NCBI GenBank assembly: GCA_025201365.1
Contig: JAIXMF010000005.1
Coordinates: forward strand, 1,302,001-1,366,000
Reading direction: 5' to 3'
DNA length: 64,000 bases
Source of the DNA: Syncephalis plumigaleata
Lineage: Eukaryota > Zoopagomycota > Zoopagomycetes > Zoopagales > Piptocephalidaceae
Both the position numbers and the translations under genes were made by a program. A model generated the notes under the pieces. It did not search any database. It worked only from the letters and a program-made list of their open reading frames with translations, and was not told where the DNA came from. Below are positions 50,578-63,523 of this stretch, in pieces (positions within the stretch are counted from its first letter, which is position 1; each line of letters opens with the position of its first letter).

Positions 50578-52680
50578 TAATAGGACGAGACATGCTCGAC
50601 TCCAGCTTAACCGAACATATTGGCAAATAGGATAAAAGTGGAAGAAAAGAAAAGCCTAGTAAACCTGCATTCGTCAATAACCGAATATTACAAATAAACC
50701 AATGGACACAACAGACAAATGCACATATGTCAGTCTACAGTGTTGCTACAACGAAAATGACAATAGATGATATGTTGCATCTACTTACCCGATAGATTAG
50801 TGCGTAATGCGTTATCAATCAATAAAGAAAAAAGAAAGAAAAGAGAAAAAGCCTAGTAACTGGCCAGTGGTTGTTCACGCTCTGTTCGTCTTCTCCTACC
50901 TGTGAAACACACGATACGATAAAAGACAACGAGAAGCGGGAACAGAGAGACGTGCCAAGTCTGGTTGCGAGACGCTGAATAGAATTAGATGCAAGATGGG
51001 ATGCACTAGAAGATGGAACAAAAGCCGTAGCGTACACGAATGGTGGAGATAACGCACTTCAAAGGATAAGCAAGCGGGATGAAGAAGAGAGAGAGAGAAA
51101 GCAAGGCCAGCAGAGTAACCACCAAAGTTAGCCAAGTAAAAGTAACAAGTATGTTTTGTGTGTGAATGAATGAGAGAATATGAATGTGAGTGTATGTGTG
51201 CCTCTAGAGGAGAATCCTGTAGCACACACCTATACAGTAGAGATGGATAGACAGATCAATAAATATACTTGTAATGATACTAATAATTGCTGCAGCAATA
51301 GTAATAGTAGTAACGATACCAGTAGTTGCCAACACTAGAACAAAGGAGAGAAGGCAGGATAATTAAATATGGATAAATAGCCACACCATGAAATAACGAG
51401 AGAAATACTGAACCAATACTAGTAGTCTTTTATGTTATTAATAATAATATGAGATTGTATAGACAATATTGATATTGACATTGATGTTGATGTTGTTGAT
51501 GTTGGTAATAAGACGGTTTGTATCAAACAACGATCATGGAAAAAAACCAGTAAAATCGGACTAGATTACAGAGTGAGCGGTGGTGTAAATGACTCCGCTT
51601 GAATAGAACAATGTAAAAAAAAGTATGGACATTGAAAGCGGGACTACAAAACAGACACACTCTTCCATTCAATCAATCAATGTAAGGAGTAGTGTGTGTG
51701 TGTATAGGATGGATGGCGGCATGTCAATAGAGTTTAAATGGCCGAATTCAGTTATAATAATAATAGCACATCACTATTTATGTCACAGGTCGCATGGATG
51801 TGAAATAGACATGCTCTATATGACACTATGTTGTAAAGCAATGCTTATAGAAAGAGAAGAGAGAGAAAGAAAGAAAGCAAGGGTACATACTATCCTCGTA
51901 ACCACACGTGTACAGATAGATTATAGTAATTGATGGCACATGTCACTATTGAATACATATATGTATATAGTAGAAATAATCAAATTTATAGTAATAATAT
52001 TCCAAGGAAAATAATAATAAAAAAGCGAGCCTACACAAATAACTGCCATGTTGCTATACGCCAAGGATGACTGATGATGCACAGGTGTCATTCTAATATA
52101 CGATAACTGTAATACGCCGGCATATTACAAAGTTACGCATATTAGAATGATGTGTACATCACAAGTAGATGCCGTATAAAGAAAAGGATATAATACCATG
52201 GAAATAGTCAGCATCATTTATAGAGAGAGAGAGAGAGAGGAATAAGAGAGAAAGAGAGAAAGTCCATGTAATGGAACAAATAAACTAGACTAATGATGAT
52301 AATAATGGTCATAGAAATGTATGTATATCCAATCTATATCGTAATATGATCTATACACACATTTCTACTAAATAATAGTAATAATAATAGTAATAGCATT
52401 ACAAGTACTAGTTGTTAGGCTGGCGACACCAAACTAACTAGAGAATGATGGTTGCTGTTGCGATAATGAGTATAGTAATGCCTCTTCCTCTTCCTCCTCT
52501 TCCTCTTTGTGATCCGTTGACTCATGATAGTATAGGCATTATTCGTTTGGCTTAAAGGGACATATTACAATGGCAGTCATGTGTTATTACATTGATCTTC
52601 TTAACGTATACGTGCGCGTATGTATATGTATATTCATTCATCATCATCATCATCATTAATGACATTTCGATATTATGTAG
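50578..52680. other. 2.1-kb intergenic region between two paralogues
   Basis: AT-rich, with GA-rich tracts (51080-51105, 52220-52262) and TAA/TAG triplet runs. It contains a compact hairpin at 52076-52160 (listed separately). No coding exon was recognised. Confidence 0.5.
52076..52160. repeat. near-perfect loopless inverted repeat (hairpin)
   Basis: Two arms of about 42 nt (52076-52118 and 52119-52160) are reverse complements with only a handful of mismatches; the cores are TCATTCTAATATACG and CGCATATTAGAATGA. There is almost no loop. No open frame or terminal-repeat transposon was found around it. It could be a foldback MITE remnant, an RNA hairpin precursor or a cruciform-forming site. Confidence 0.75.
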
Positions 52681-53543
52681 TTAGTTACGAAGATGACGTA
52701 AGAATGCCGCATCAGACGAGTTTGATCGTTCTCGCATGTTATAGTCTGGTGCTTCTAGACGAGTACGGCGCGATGTATTCTATAATAATAGTAATAAATG
52801 ATTAACATGTTGATTATTAGATGTTATACTACAAGAGTATCATTATAATGACTTACTGTGAACTTCAATTTACGCAATACAAAGATACCAACCACACTGG
52901 CTAGGATGACACCACCAACAGCAATGCAAGTGATGGTCATCGTGGATAGACCACCCTCGGATCGCTTGGATGGATTGGCATTGGCAGCGGATGCACTCTC
53001 TGAGGTAGATGCCGACTTTTTATCACCACTCACTACATTGTCACCGGCAGTTCCTGCGTTAATAGCATTTCCACCATTGGGGGCTGCATTAGAAGCACTA
53101 GTTGTATCGGTTGATGGCGATGGTGTGTTTGAGGTGGCATCAGTGGGTACTTTGGATGATCCGCCATTTGATGAAGTATTGGTATCGGTAGACTTGTCTT
53201 TTTCATTGTTTGTCGTGTCTTTACTCGTCGTATCCTTGCTTGTCGTATCCTTGCTCGTTGTATCTTTTTTGTCTTTGCTCGTTGTGTCTTTACTCGTCGT
53301 ATCTTTATCCTTGGCGGGAGTAGTACTAGTATCTTTACTCTTATTAGGGCTTAAGATGGGTATATCGATCAAGTTGTCACTTGTACCGGAAGAACCAGTA
53401 CTAGTTACACTTGATTCTTTATCAGCAGGAGATCGACGTATTACTGCTGCCTGGGTATTGACCGCCAATAGAGCAATCAAAAATACAGCTGCGCTAATAC
53501 GCACTACACGGTTCATACGACCACTTTGGCTGGAGAGACGCAT
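52681..53543 (-). CDS. single-pass membrane protein with Ser/Thr-rich SKDTT-repeat ectodomain
   Basis: Paralogue of the gene at 49892-50577. The signal peptide lies within MNRVVRISAAVFLIALLAVN TQAA (Met at 53516); upstream Mets at 53543 or 53582 are alternatives. The ectodomain is rich in Ser, Thr, Lys and Asp, with about six SKDTT repeats (53210-53300), likely O-glycosylated. One helix (MTITCIAVGGVILASVVGIF) precedes LRKLKFT, then a second exon (about 52681-52779) reads NTSRRTRLEAPDYNMRERSN SSDAAFLRHLRN-stop. The terminal FLRxLR[DN] and the R-K-[IL]-K after the helix are shared with the paralogue while the ectodomains differ completely. Function unknown; a wall-sensor-like role is a guess. 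Confidence 0.75.
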
Positions 53544-55220
53544 GGTAGAGAGAGTACTTTTACAGTGTGCTACTGACAACAAACAAACAAAGGAACAAAT
53601 AGATAGATAGGTAGGTAGTGTATCACTAATAGCAAATAGTAACGAATACTATGAGAGAAAGTAATACTACGATAGCTAGCTAACTGGTCGTTTTGAATAA
53701 AAAGCACTAGATAAGCAGTGGAATGACGAGAGGAAGGTCAATAAAGGTAGTAATTGGGTATAGCAGCGGCACAGCCGACACTAGACGACAATGGGATGAA
53801 GAAGATGTGGAAAGTAAAGGAAATGAGTTGTATATATCAACTGCGTGGAATGATGTGCGTGAATGAGTGAGTATGAGAGTGTGTGGATTGGCTGTGGTGT
53901 GTGTGCCCTCAAACTGAAGCTTGTCTATCAGACAGGTGTGGTAATGTTCTCCCCTAGAAATAATAGCATAATGTTTGGTAACACAATAATGAGAGGCGGT
54001 AAGTTTACGCACATTGATGAAATAGATGCAGCAATACGCATGGTAGACGACAAACGGTGGTATGAGGACGGAATGATGATATGGCTCGTTGGCATGGCAC
54101 ACAGCATTCGAATGGAACGCTACAGCCACACTCACGCATCTCATGCATCCACAAGTGTGTACACACAAATTACCTTTTACCGCATCATCCAGTTATTCTT
54201 GTATACATGCGTACACTTACCTGGAAATAAAGCTTGGTTATTTAAGCGTTGCTGTGATCGTCGTTGTCGTCGTTGTCGTTTTCGTTTCCGTCTTTGTTGT
54301 TGTTATCGTCGGTGTCGTTCGATGATATCAGAATCAGTTGCGTTAAAATGAGCTGTAAGGAGAAAAAAAGGAGAAAAAAGATGTAGCTGCTTTTTTTAGT
54401 GTTATTCAATGGTTCTACTAATGATGATAGTAGCTCGTAAAGGTCGTTTATCGTGCCCACTTAATAGTGGTTCGAAAGAGCAAGTGACGTGCGGTTTGTA
54501 GAAGAAGAAAAAGAGGAAGAAAGAAGGAGGAAGGAAGAAACAAGGCGATGCGGGTACACATATCACCAATATAAGTAGAAATGCCGAATATAAACGAGGC
54601 TGCGGGTTTCTAAAAGGATAGGACAAAAAAAGTAACTGCCATCAAACGCTGTGACAATTGCGGCAGATGAGGAATTCCGTAAACAGTACACGCCTCCTAT
54701 ACTGAAACAGGAGAGTGTAGTTTACCCTTTAGTTGAGCCCTCACTTCTATCAATGAACTGAAAAGTGCGTAGTTATTATTAGTGCAAAAGTAATACTACA
54801 ACTTACACTGCTATTATTCAATGGTCTATGCTATTATGCTTGTTATTATTAGATACACAATTATTTGAATAGATAAAGCGATGTTATAGTATGTTACTAT
54901 ATGGAAATAACATTTAGAGCCCTTAGGAGTCCTAAACTAAATAGGAAGATGATTGTAAAAAAAAGTCAGACAATGAACAACTGGATGGATCAAACTGGTA
55001 CACCCAACTATTGAATGGTCAAGTTCACCTATTACTTTGTATTCTCATATTCATACTGGTTTATTTATTACAGAGAAGCAGTATTAATAGAACTGATTAG
55101 TAACAATAAATAATGAATATTCATACGATAAACATCAATATTGAATTACCAGTCATATTACTAATGTATACAGATAGATATAGATATATCAAGAAATCAC
55201 CTTTAACATTCGTAGAAATC
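53544..55220. other. 1.7-kb intergenic region
   Basis: Contains a GTTGTCGTC-type triplet run near 54255-54315 and GA-rich stretches near 54505-54545. Open frames on both strands are short and low in complexity, and no gene was recognised. Confidence 0.5.
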
Positions 55221-55808
55221 CTACATCTTAGTGTTGGACTCAGCCCATGGATCAAGATCACGCGTAAGAAATGCTTCTATATCACACAAGGTATTTGCTA
55301 TAGTAGTTGAATGGCTGACTGTTTCAGCGGTGTGTTTGGTTTCATTCATGTTGAACGTTGAATTCGGCGGCTGTTCAAGGGGCATCGCTAAGCAATTCGT
55401 TTGATCTGCCGCCTCGATAATCTCAATCAACGAACGTGATTGCTTATATATCGCTTCTAAAGAGGGACCAATTGGACACGCGTCGTTTGCCGTTGTTACA
55501 ATACCTAGTATATCCCAGCCTAGTTTGTAGTAGGCCTGACTTCTGTAAACAGACTTATTCCGTGTTTGTATCGCCTGCTGACAATGTTGATGCAGACAGT
55601 GTGGTTTCGAGCTAGTAGCAGTAGCAGTAACAGTAGTAGCAGTATGGCGTTGGTTTGTGATTAAATTAGTCTGATTCTCGGAAAATACTGTTCTACGAGC
55701 ACGCGTACAATTCAAGTATACTGGTGTATATCGTCGAAAGGCCCTCGCCAATTGGTGTATTTTTGTTGTTCTAACGGGCTGTCGTGTAGTCGATGACTCG
55801 TGGAACAT
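55221..55808 (-). CDS. hypothetical protein
   Basis: One uninterrupted frame of about 195 codons from Met at 55808 (MFHESSTTRQPVRTTKIHQL) to the stop at 55221; it stays open upstream to 55949, but that would overlap the Nse4 start. The N-terminal half is basic and Thr-rich (TATTVTATATSSKP, with a CLHQHC motif). The C-terminal part (LGWDILGIVTTANDACPIGP, LEAIYKQSRSLIEIIEAA) looks helical and folded. No family was recognised. Intact length and non-repetitive composition support a real gene. Head-to-head with Nse4. Confidence 0.5.
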   Translation of the reverse strand: MFHESSTTRQPVRTTKIHQLARAFRRYTPVYLNCTRARRTVFSENQTNLITNQRHTATTVTATATSSKPHCLHQHCQQAIQTRNKSVYRSQAYYKLGWDILGIVTTANDACPIGPSLEAIYKQSRSLIEIIEAADQTNCLAMPLEQPPNSTFNMNETKHTAETVSHSTTIANTLCDIEAFLTRDLDPWAESNTKM

Positions 55809-55933
55809 GGTAAACGTACAATTACGAAGAAAAATAAGAAACAACGCGATAGTGTAATGGATAAATGAGCAATAGATTTTACATTTGTTTTTCCCCTTAC
55901 TATTGAAATTATACGTGCTTTTCAACTGCTTTA

Positions 55934-57273
55934 ATGGATTTACACGCAAAGGACGCTTTTTCGCAGCAATTAGACAGGATCACTAATCGTAATGTATACG
56001 ATCCTGACCAATCAGAAGCGGAGAAACGCTTTCTACGTCAAGAGTATCGCCAGCTTATTGAATCCACTGAAAGTAAGACGTTAGTTAATCGATAAAAGTA
56101 AGATGTATGTTAACAGAGCAATATCGCTCTAGAACAACGTGTCAACTTACAAGATCTCGAGTCCAATGGCATTGTTGAAACGCTAGAACGTGCCGAAGAC
56201 CTAATTAATCAAGGTGAACTAATATGAGCAAGCTCGAATCTCTACATAACTAATACTCTCGATATATATATATATAATATAGTTAAACAGCCGTACGAAG
56301 CAACTCTCGACTCGAGATTATTAGTACTATCCGCAGATATTAATCATGAGAAAGCACGTCGAATGCGAGTAGAGCATGGACTATTCGATGTGGATGAGTA
56401 TATCTCGCGTTTAATCACCGTCATGGGTGGCCGACATGATCTGGATACAGCGACGACAACAACGACGACGTCATCCACTATGTCAATGGAGCAGTTGCGT
56501 CGTATGGACTGGACGCGTATTGGACGCGTGACAACAGGCTACATGACCCGTGCTCCTGCTTGTGATTTTATGTAAGTGAATACGACGTTCTTGTTAACAT
56601 TAAGCTAACATGAAGGTATTCAACCTATAGTTTAGGTCCACTATCATTAACACCAAAGGAACAGACGCGACAGCGTAATACAAACAGATCAGTGGATAAG
56701 ACTGCCGTGGCAGCACGTCCAGTAGAGGTAGATATTTATTGAATGAATTGAATTGCATCAAACTAATACCTACATGATAGTTGCAAGGCAATGAGATAGT
56801 ACGCGATGAAAATGAGACGACAAAGAACGTCATCGCCATTGCCAATTTACTGGAAAGAAACGGACCGATTAATCTGTTCAAATTCGTCATTAATCCAGAT
56901 TCTTTTGGTCAAACCGTTGAGAATCTATTCCATTTATCGTTCCTTATTCGCGATGGCAAGGCAAGCATTGATGATGAGACGGGCGAACCCATTCTAGGTA
57001 ATTATGACAATACGAAATGGAGCATAAACTACATAGTAGAATTAATACGTTTTTATAGAGCTTTGTTTACCTCCTACGAATGAAAACTATCAACAAGGAT
57101 TGACAAAGAAGCAGCTGATCATGGAACTGGATCCAGGTACTTGGGAGGTAACGTCTAATCTATCGGCAAATGTATAAGGTGATCTAACAAGAGCTGTTTA
57201 TTTAGGATTGATTCAGCTGTACAATATAAAACGCGCCATTATTCCATCTAGATCTGTGTCCGATACATCATGA
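55934..57273 (+). CDS. NSE4: SMC5-SMC6 complex kleisin Nse4
   Basis: Non-SMC kleisin bridging the SMC5/6 heads, used in DNA repair. It starts at 55934 (MDLHAKDAFSQQLDRITNRN) with RFLRQEYRQLIESTE, then QRVNLQDLESNGIVETLERA and EATLDSRLLVLSADINHEKA RRM, the N-terminal kleisin helices. A mid region (DWTRIGRVTTGYMTRAPACDFMLGPL split over a junction) precedes the conserved C-terminal winged helix: NGPINLFKFVINPDSFGQTV, ENLFHLSFLIRDGKASID, and KKQLIMELDPGTWE. The stop is TGA 57271-57273. The second exon joins in frame only at the CTCTAG acceptor near 56153. No lesions were seen. Confidence 0.92.
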
Positions 57274-57574
57274 ATGACTACAGTATTTTCCAAGACAATT
57301 AGGATATTGTAATAATAAATGAGATATATATATAGCTTATAAAAGAATTGATACAAATAAATAATGATTGCGAGTTATCCTATAATAATATGTGTACATT
57401 GTAAAATAGCGCCTATAAGACCATGTTGTTGATGACAATACATTAATACTAACGTGTACATGTAGCATACGAGTGACTACTGGATTGTATGTAATCTGTA
57501 GTATTATTAGCAAAACGCTTAATAGTCAATAAGTTGGTAAGAATACGAGTAACGAGCATACCATAATAAATATC
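57274..57574. other. short flank after Nse4
   Basis: AT-rich sequence of 300 bp, with its last 50 bp resembling 20985-21035 in inverted orientation. Nothing else was seen. Confidence 0.4.
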
Positions 57575-57965
57575 CGTGTTTACGCCGTAATAACATGAAG
57601 ATTACTGCCACTATTCAAATCCATTCATTGCTGCTATGGCCACCGGGACTACTTATCCGATTCGAAATCGATAAATTAGTGCAATTTATTAAATGGATTT
57701 ATATACATGTCTTCTGCTATCATCTTACCGTAAGTCTTGTGCTGTCTTGTAGTCCTATTCGGCTAATGTTATTAACAATTTAATGGCTAGCAAACTAGTG
57801 AATGGAACGACCACGTATGCATATATGCTTACAACAAGAATGCAATACTCGATTTTACCAAATGCTTCAATGATAGTCTACAGTGTCAACTATACCATAC
57901 TAAATAAATCGGATTCACATTACAGATACTCGCATACTCCATAATCATATGCTGTATTCGATGAG
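57575..57965 (-). repeat. inverted, diverged duplicate of 18160-18545 with PUF60 fragment
   Basis: On the minus strand this matches 18160-18545 and then runs directly into GCGTAAACACGGATATTTATT, which on the left side lies 2.45 kb further on. It encodes the same end of an RRM (NLHVITA) followed by an intron-like GTAAAC. It is only a gene fragment. Confidence 0.75.
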
Positions 57966-58669
57966 CATTTTAAGTCGTGTATTTATTGAATAAGTTATGA
58001 TGATAATGCTTACAGTTAATTGCATAGAGAGCAACGTGTGAACAAAGTGAATACACGATAAACAATGTAATAAACAAGCAGTAACTGGTAGAATGACTGA
58101 CTTGTCACGAACGAGCGAGGAATGAGCAAGGAAGAGTGCATGAACACGTATGCCAGTTTATTTGAAGAAACAGCGTATGCTTGTATGTGGTAAATAGAGT
58201 ATGTAGATGGCAGTAAACAAATAAAATACAAATAAAGCATGACGTATGGCATACAAACAGATGACGGAAAAGAGTGGTAAAAGTAAAGGTGCATATTACA
58301 ACGAGAGCAGTAACGCTTAAACATTGATAAATAAGCAGGACAGTGATAGAAACAAAGGACTAGAACGAACAATAAACAATGCTTATTGGTATAGTAATAA
58401 TAACGATAAGTGAGCATGTAGATAGGTTAGAGCAAGAGGAAACAAAGAGATAAATAAAGTCATAGAGAGGTATGACAGAATAGTTGTTATAGAGAATGTA
58501 TATGTTAAAGTGAAAGAGAAAGTAAGTGGAATGTGAATGATACGAAGAAGACGCGTGCTGTGTAAAGAAGTAAATAACAAGGGAAATGAGCAATAGGTGG
58601 AATAGTGAATACATGCAGTGTAAAATGGGAATAGTGACAAGCATGTATATGTAGTGGGATGAAGTAGCA
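57966..58669. other. purine-rich low-complexity spacer
   Basis: About 700 bp biased to purines on the + strand, giving several overlapping minus-strand open frames rich in Leu, Tyr, Ser and His. Composition alone explains these. No gene was recognised. Confidence 0.5.
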
Positions 58670-60943
58670 TTTGTGAACATAGTGAATTGTATGAAGCAAT
58701 GGACAGCTTGTCTTTATTGTTATGTGTATAATGGTAGTAGAGAGGAATAAATGGCTTGCATTGCTGATAGAAATGTCGGAATAGTAGAATGAGTAATGTA
58801 GCGTGGAATGTAGTCAATATCGTTGACATTTGAGTATTCTAATTGTAATATTGTTAGTATATTGTAATAAATGAACTTACCTGTAATTAATACTTATGAA
58901 TGAATGGATTGTAATAAAGTAATAAAATATGTTATGTCCCCATCATATCCACATCCATTTATACTCGGCCAAAAGGGCCAAGCAGATGCTACGTTGAAAC
59001 AGCTGGATAGCCTTGCGACAATATATTGCTATATTGTTGAGTACTAATGTAATGCCATTTGCTAGTCTTTTTCAGACAGCCACTGAATACTATCAATCCA
59101 TTGCTGGAGACCGTATTATAAACCATGGATCTATGGCAGATCAATAATTGACCGTCAATGCCATAGAACCATGGCGCAGCTAGCATTATAATGCTTCACA
59201 AATGAGCATTACAATAGCATCAAGCAATAGGCACTATGGAGGGCAGGTATATAATTATTTATTACCAATGGCCATACACACATAGTGTTTTCACAATATA
59301 TACCAGCTAAGACACATACAAAGGGATCAGTGTATTAGCACATTTATACAAATGTATCTGTGCTAATGGGACATAACATAATAAATGAGGGGATTGGGAA
59401 GTGGAGATATGAACAAAAGATACAATTAAAATGTAATAGGATAGCGCAAATAAAGAGTGATTAAACATACACAAAAACATACCATTAAATAACGTCAGTC
59501 ACCATAATAGCAAGTAAACTAAGCCCTTCTCCTTGAAGTAGCAACATGATGGTCAAATATCATGGCAAAGCATAGCTAAATGATATTATGATGGCAAATA
59601 TCTCAAACACATATCAATATAGAATAAAGATACATGTTCAAGCATTTGCAAACCGATACATCTCATAATACTCATATAATAGAGAGGCTATCGCGCTACA
59701 TTAACAACTTAATGACCTGTAGAAACAATAGCTCAGTAGATTATTCCCTAGGAACCAGGAAAACTTTTGAAACCTATCGTTAAACCTCCATACACCATTG
59801 TTTTGCAGCACCTTCATATTATACATGAATGCCCGCAAGCAAGTAGCTTCATATTATACAAGTATATGAATGTCCGCAAGCAAGTAGCGTAGAAGACCGA
59901 CACCCGTTACGGGTACCGACATCACACTGAGTTGAAAATGTCAACTACGCTCATTACCACACTCAGCGCTACGCTATACGCAAACAGTTTACAGAGCACT
60001 GACCTATTCTACTATGTGTATGTTTAAACAAAGAAAAGTGAAGGCGAAAGTAAAAAATAAAGAGGAAGAGTAATGAGAGGAAAAGAGAACAAGAAGGAGT
60101 AATGAGGAGAAAGAAGAGTAAAGAAGCAAGGAAGAAGCAAGAAGAAAGCGAGGAAGCGAAATGAAGTAATGAGAGAAGAAGAACGAAGAGACGAAGAAGA
60201 AAGAAGTAGCAAAGAGAAGTGGATAGGAAGAAGAAAGAAGAAGCGAGGAAGAAGCGAAGCTAAGCAAGCTGTAGAATCGAGCGCTATTTATTTGTTAAAA
60301 TGACGTCGTTAATCGTCATTTGGTGATTCAAGTAAGTACTGATGATGCCTCATTGTAATTCATTTTGAAATTTAGTATGTCGATAAACACCCACTTCAAT
60401 AATCCAACTTGATCATATCCTTGTATTTCATTTCATTTTATTTCTTACATATGATTTTTTTACTTGAACGCTGCATAATAGTGTTTATTATAATAAAATC
60501 AGGTATGACAACGTTTCAAAAGAGAGAGAAAGGATATATCTAGTATGTGCAAAGGGCGCCGTCATTATTACCATTTAGATTGCACGCTATTCTGTATTTG
60601 GCAATAAATGCTTTATTGATAGTGATAGTGCTACATTCTACTTCATTTCCTAGTTTAGCATCGACGATTATTTTATTACGAATGATCTGTCAAGGAGATT
60701 AGTCGAGACAGCAGAGTCTTATAATGTGTGCGCTGATATACCGTTTATCAAAGGTGAAACGATAAGTAACGCTAAAGTGGCACGTACCTGAATGAGTGGG
60801 ACCAGCTCAAACCAGGTGGAATCCTTATTGGTAGAGATGTAACGACGAATCGATCATCAGTAGAAGTATCGAAAGCCATTACTACTGAGTGTCGTTTCTC
60901 GAGTTCATGTCATTAACATCTAGTATGTACATTCCTATGTTGA

Positions 60944-61941
60944 TCAATCTACTTCTAAATTGCTATTTTGCGGACGATTGCTATTGTTATTGTTATTGTA
61001 TTGCCGACGACGATTATTGCTGTAGGTATTGTTGCGATTCCTCTGGAAGCAATTTCTCGCAATGTGGCCTAGTTCGTTACACGCATAGCAACGTCGTGCA
61101 TTACTACTATTGTTATTACACCTGTGGTTGTTATTGTTTCGATTATTCTGGAATTCTAAACTGTTCAGTGCTTGAACCAACGCATCAATATCCATAGGTG
61201 TGACATTGCCATTATCTTTCTTTCTTGGTTTGTTTGGAGTCGTTTCACTTCTGCAATGTTGCCGAGAATAATAAAGGGCGCGTGTGTTGAGGAATGTATC
61301 ATCAAGACTACAAGGATTTGCTCGAAGGGACTCAGTCAAATCATATACCGGAAGTGTTTGTCGGAATGCCGCAATGAGTTCTTCGTCTGCTGCGTTGGGG
61401 ATACGACTACGAATGACCATGAACCTGGTAATATGTTCTTCTAGGCCGAGATTATCCGTCCATCGCAAGCTAGATAACTGCAACCGAGCAATGGAAGCTG
61501 ACCGATTGCCTCCATAACGTACGAGGATATCCTTTTTAAACTGCTTCCAGGTCTTAGGTGCCTTGGGACTAGCACGCATGGATTGATGCCACATTGCCGC
61601 TGACCTTCCTAATCACTGAACAGCCCAAACTATTCTCTGTGCTTCATTGTAATCGCTAATTTTCCATACTTGTTCGACAAGATTGCACCAACGGTCCACA
61701 GGAAACCCATTTTCTCCTGTGAACTTCGAGACTGATGATAAAGGTGATCGATCAGTCTGCACCATTGATTATAACAATAAAGCAATATCTTACTGAAGTG
61801 ACCGACGCTTGAAAATGAAGACGATATGTAAACAATAATACTGATAGACTTGCTGAAACCTTTTGACGAAAGCGGTGTCAATAATACGGTGACAGTAAAA
61901 GAGAGAACGGTTGCCACTAGTGTACCAACTACAATTGACAT
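60944..61941 (-). mobile_element. LTR-retroelement gag fossil (Ty3/Gypsy-type), right copy
   Basis: Sister of the fossil at 23254-24250, in opposite orientation. It shows the same gag domain and keeps a CCHC zinc knuckle (CYACNELGHIARNC) with an Asn/Arg-rich tail. No pol genes or LTR pair were recognised nearby. It is broken, with few breaks, and is somewhat better kept than the left copy. It was copied as part of the arm rather than by independent insertion, since its flanks match as well. Confidence 0.78.
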
Positions 61942-62214
61942 GAGATGTTGACTAATGAATCCTTCTCTTTAATAGAACATAAGAATATTTGTATAGGTGT
62001 CATTCGTATATGGTGTGAATAAATTATGCTCCTCACGCCATGTGCAAAGTGCTGATCGACGAATTCTCATCAACTTGCATGGACGCGCATTTTAATGCAT
62101 ACATGCTAAATTGAATTGCTCTAGCTTTAATTACGACCTATATGCCTACTTGTCTCGTTTATCTTATAGAATTGAATATAGTAGTTATCGCTATTAATGA
62201 AGCATGCATGACTA

Positions 62215-63523
62215 ACACTGATTTATCATTATTATTACGCTTGACATTGTTGCGTTCCGTCATTTGGCATTTTTACGGTGATAATGGATATTGATCACGT
62301 CAACCGTTTTGCATTCTCATCGTTACTTGATAGACCAGTACACTTTACATGAACTGCATTGTTCTGCCACATTAATTAGCAATGCCTACGAGGTATTCTC
62401 GTTCAATAAAGGTATGTCGATAAGAAGTGTGAGTAGCATACGCAACGGTAGAACTAATATCTGTCTTGTTTATTGTAGTTATCCAAGAACTGAATCGCTC
62501 TACCAACGCACAACTATCGGCGTTCTACTTTCAATCTATCAAGGAGCGGCTTTATGCTGACGACAAATTATCATTGGCACGAAGGTCGGCACAGACTGCC
62601 GTATACCACGTAAGAAGCCATTGATACTTGATATGCAATTGTAGCTAAGCAAAGAATGCCGCATAGATAACTGAGGTGTACACACGCGCACTCGCACCAA
62701 TTACTTGTCATTTAGCCGAGAAGATTCAGCTTTTTTCCTGGTCGAGTTGGTCAACACCATTTGATAGCGTATTCCAGTCGGGATGGATATCTCTGGTAAA
62801 CACTTGCAATTACTGAGCTATGTGTGGTCTAATACTCGAGCATTGATATGAATAGGATGGTCGTTGGCATAATGTTGCTTTGAAATAAGACTGGATAGTG
62901 CTACGATACCTTCGTAATCAGTACTATCAGCTAGTCGGGAAGATGCGACAGGTCAAGTAAGTGCTATCTGCAGTATACCAAATGATTTATTTACAAATCT
63001 CACTGACTGACAGGCGAATCAAGACAAGCGAGCAAATCGATCTGACACTAGAACTAGAAGACAGAGCAATGTCTCCACTAGGTCAATTACTACATAAATA
63101 CGGTAAGACGGTAATAATAATAATAGCGATAGTGATATCGGTTGTATATAGTTTACTAAGCAATACGCATTAGCATCACAACTACCTGAACTGTTCTTAT
63201 GTGTATCAGTTAATGTTGCTGCACAGTCGACATTAACCACGAGAAATGACACTGTTCTTATTAGTGAGACGATATCATTACCAAGTAAGTATGAAGTATG
63301 CAGTATGAATGTGCCGTGATAATGACTATTGATCGACAATGTAATAGACAGTATGAGTGGTGCATCTGGTCAAATGATTCTACGTTTATCGGCACGACAT
63401 AAATGTCCTAGATGTTGGAACTATCGATCTGATCAACCGGAATGTCTATGCAATCGATGCCGACTTGTTGTGAACAATAACAAGGGACACGTCATTGACA
63501 CTGCTATGCATTCATGTAACTAA
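62215..63523 (+). pseudogene. 3' fragment of mitochondrial isoleucyl-tRNA synthetase, right copy
   Basis: Sister of the left fragment. Blocks are RYLIDQYTLHELHCSATLIS, NAYEVFSFNK followed by a good GTATGT donor, NAQLSAFYFQSIKERLYADD, LARRSAQTAVYH, ALAPITCHLAEKIQLFSW, VFQSGWISL, and the C-terminal zinc finger KCPRCWNYRSDQPECLCNRC. A stop codon interrupts the block corresponding to ALEQEWTVLRHLR (TAA near 62881), which is intact in the left copy. So the two copies have decayed independently. The catalytic half is absent. Stop codon of the original frame at 63521-63523. Confidence 0.8.

Noticed and set aside
52858-53610. 250-codon plus-strand open frame rich in Val/Leu/Ser
   Set aside because: Antisense shadow of the SKDTT-repeat membrane protein; repetitive codons keep the opposite strand open.
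58016-58829. Several overlapping minus-strand open frames rich in Leu, Tyr and His
   Set aside because: Purine-rich plus strand lacks stop codons on its complement by composition alone; partly lies in the duplicated arm with no conserved frame.
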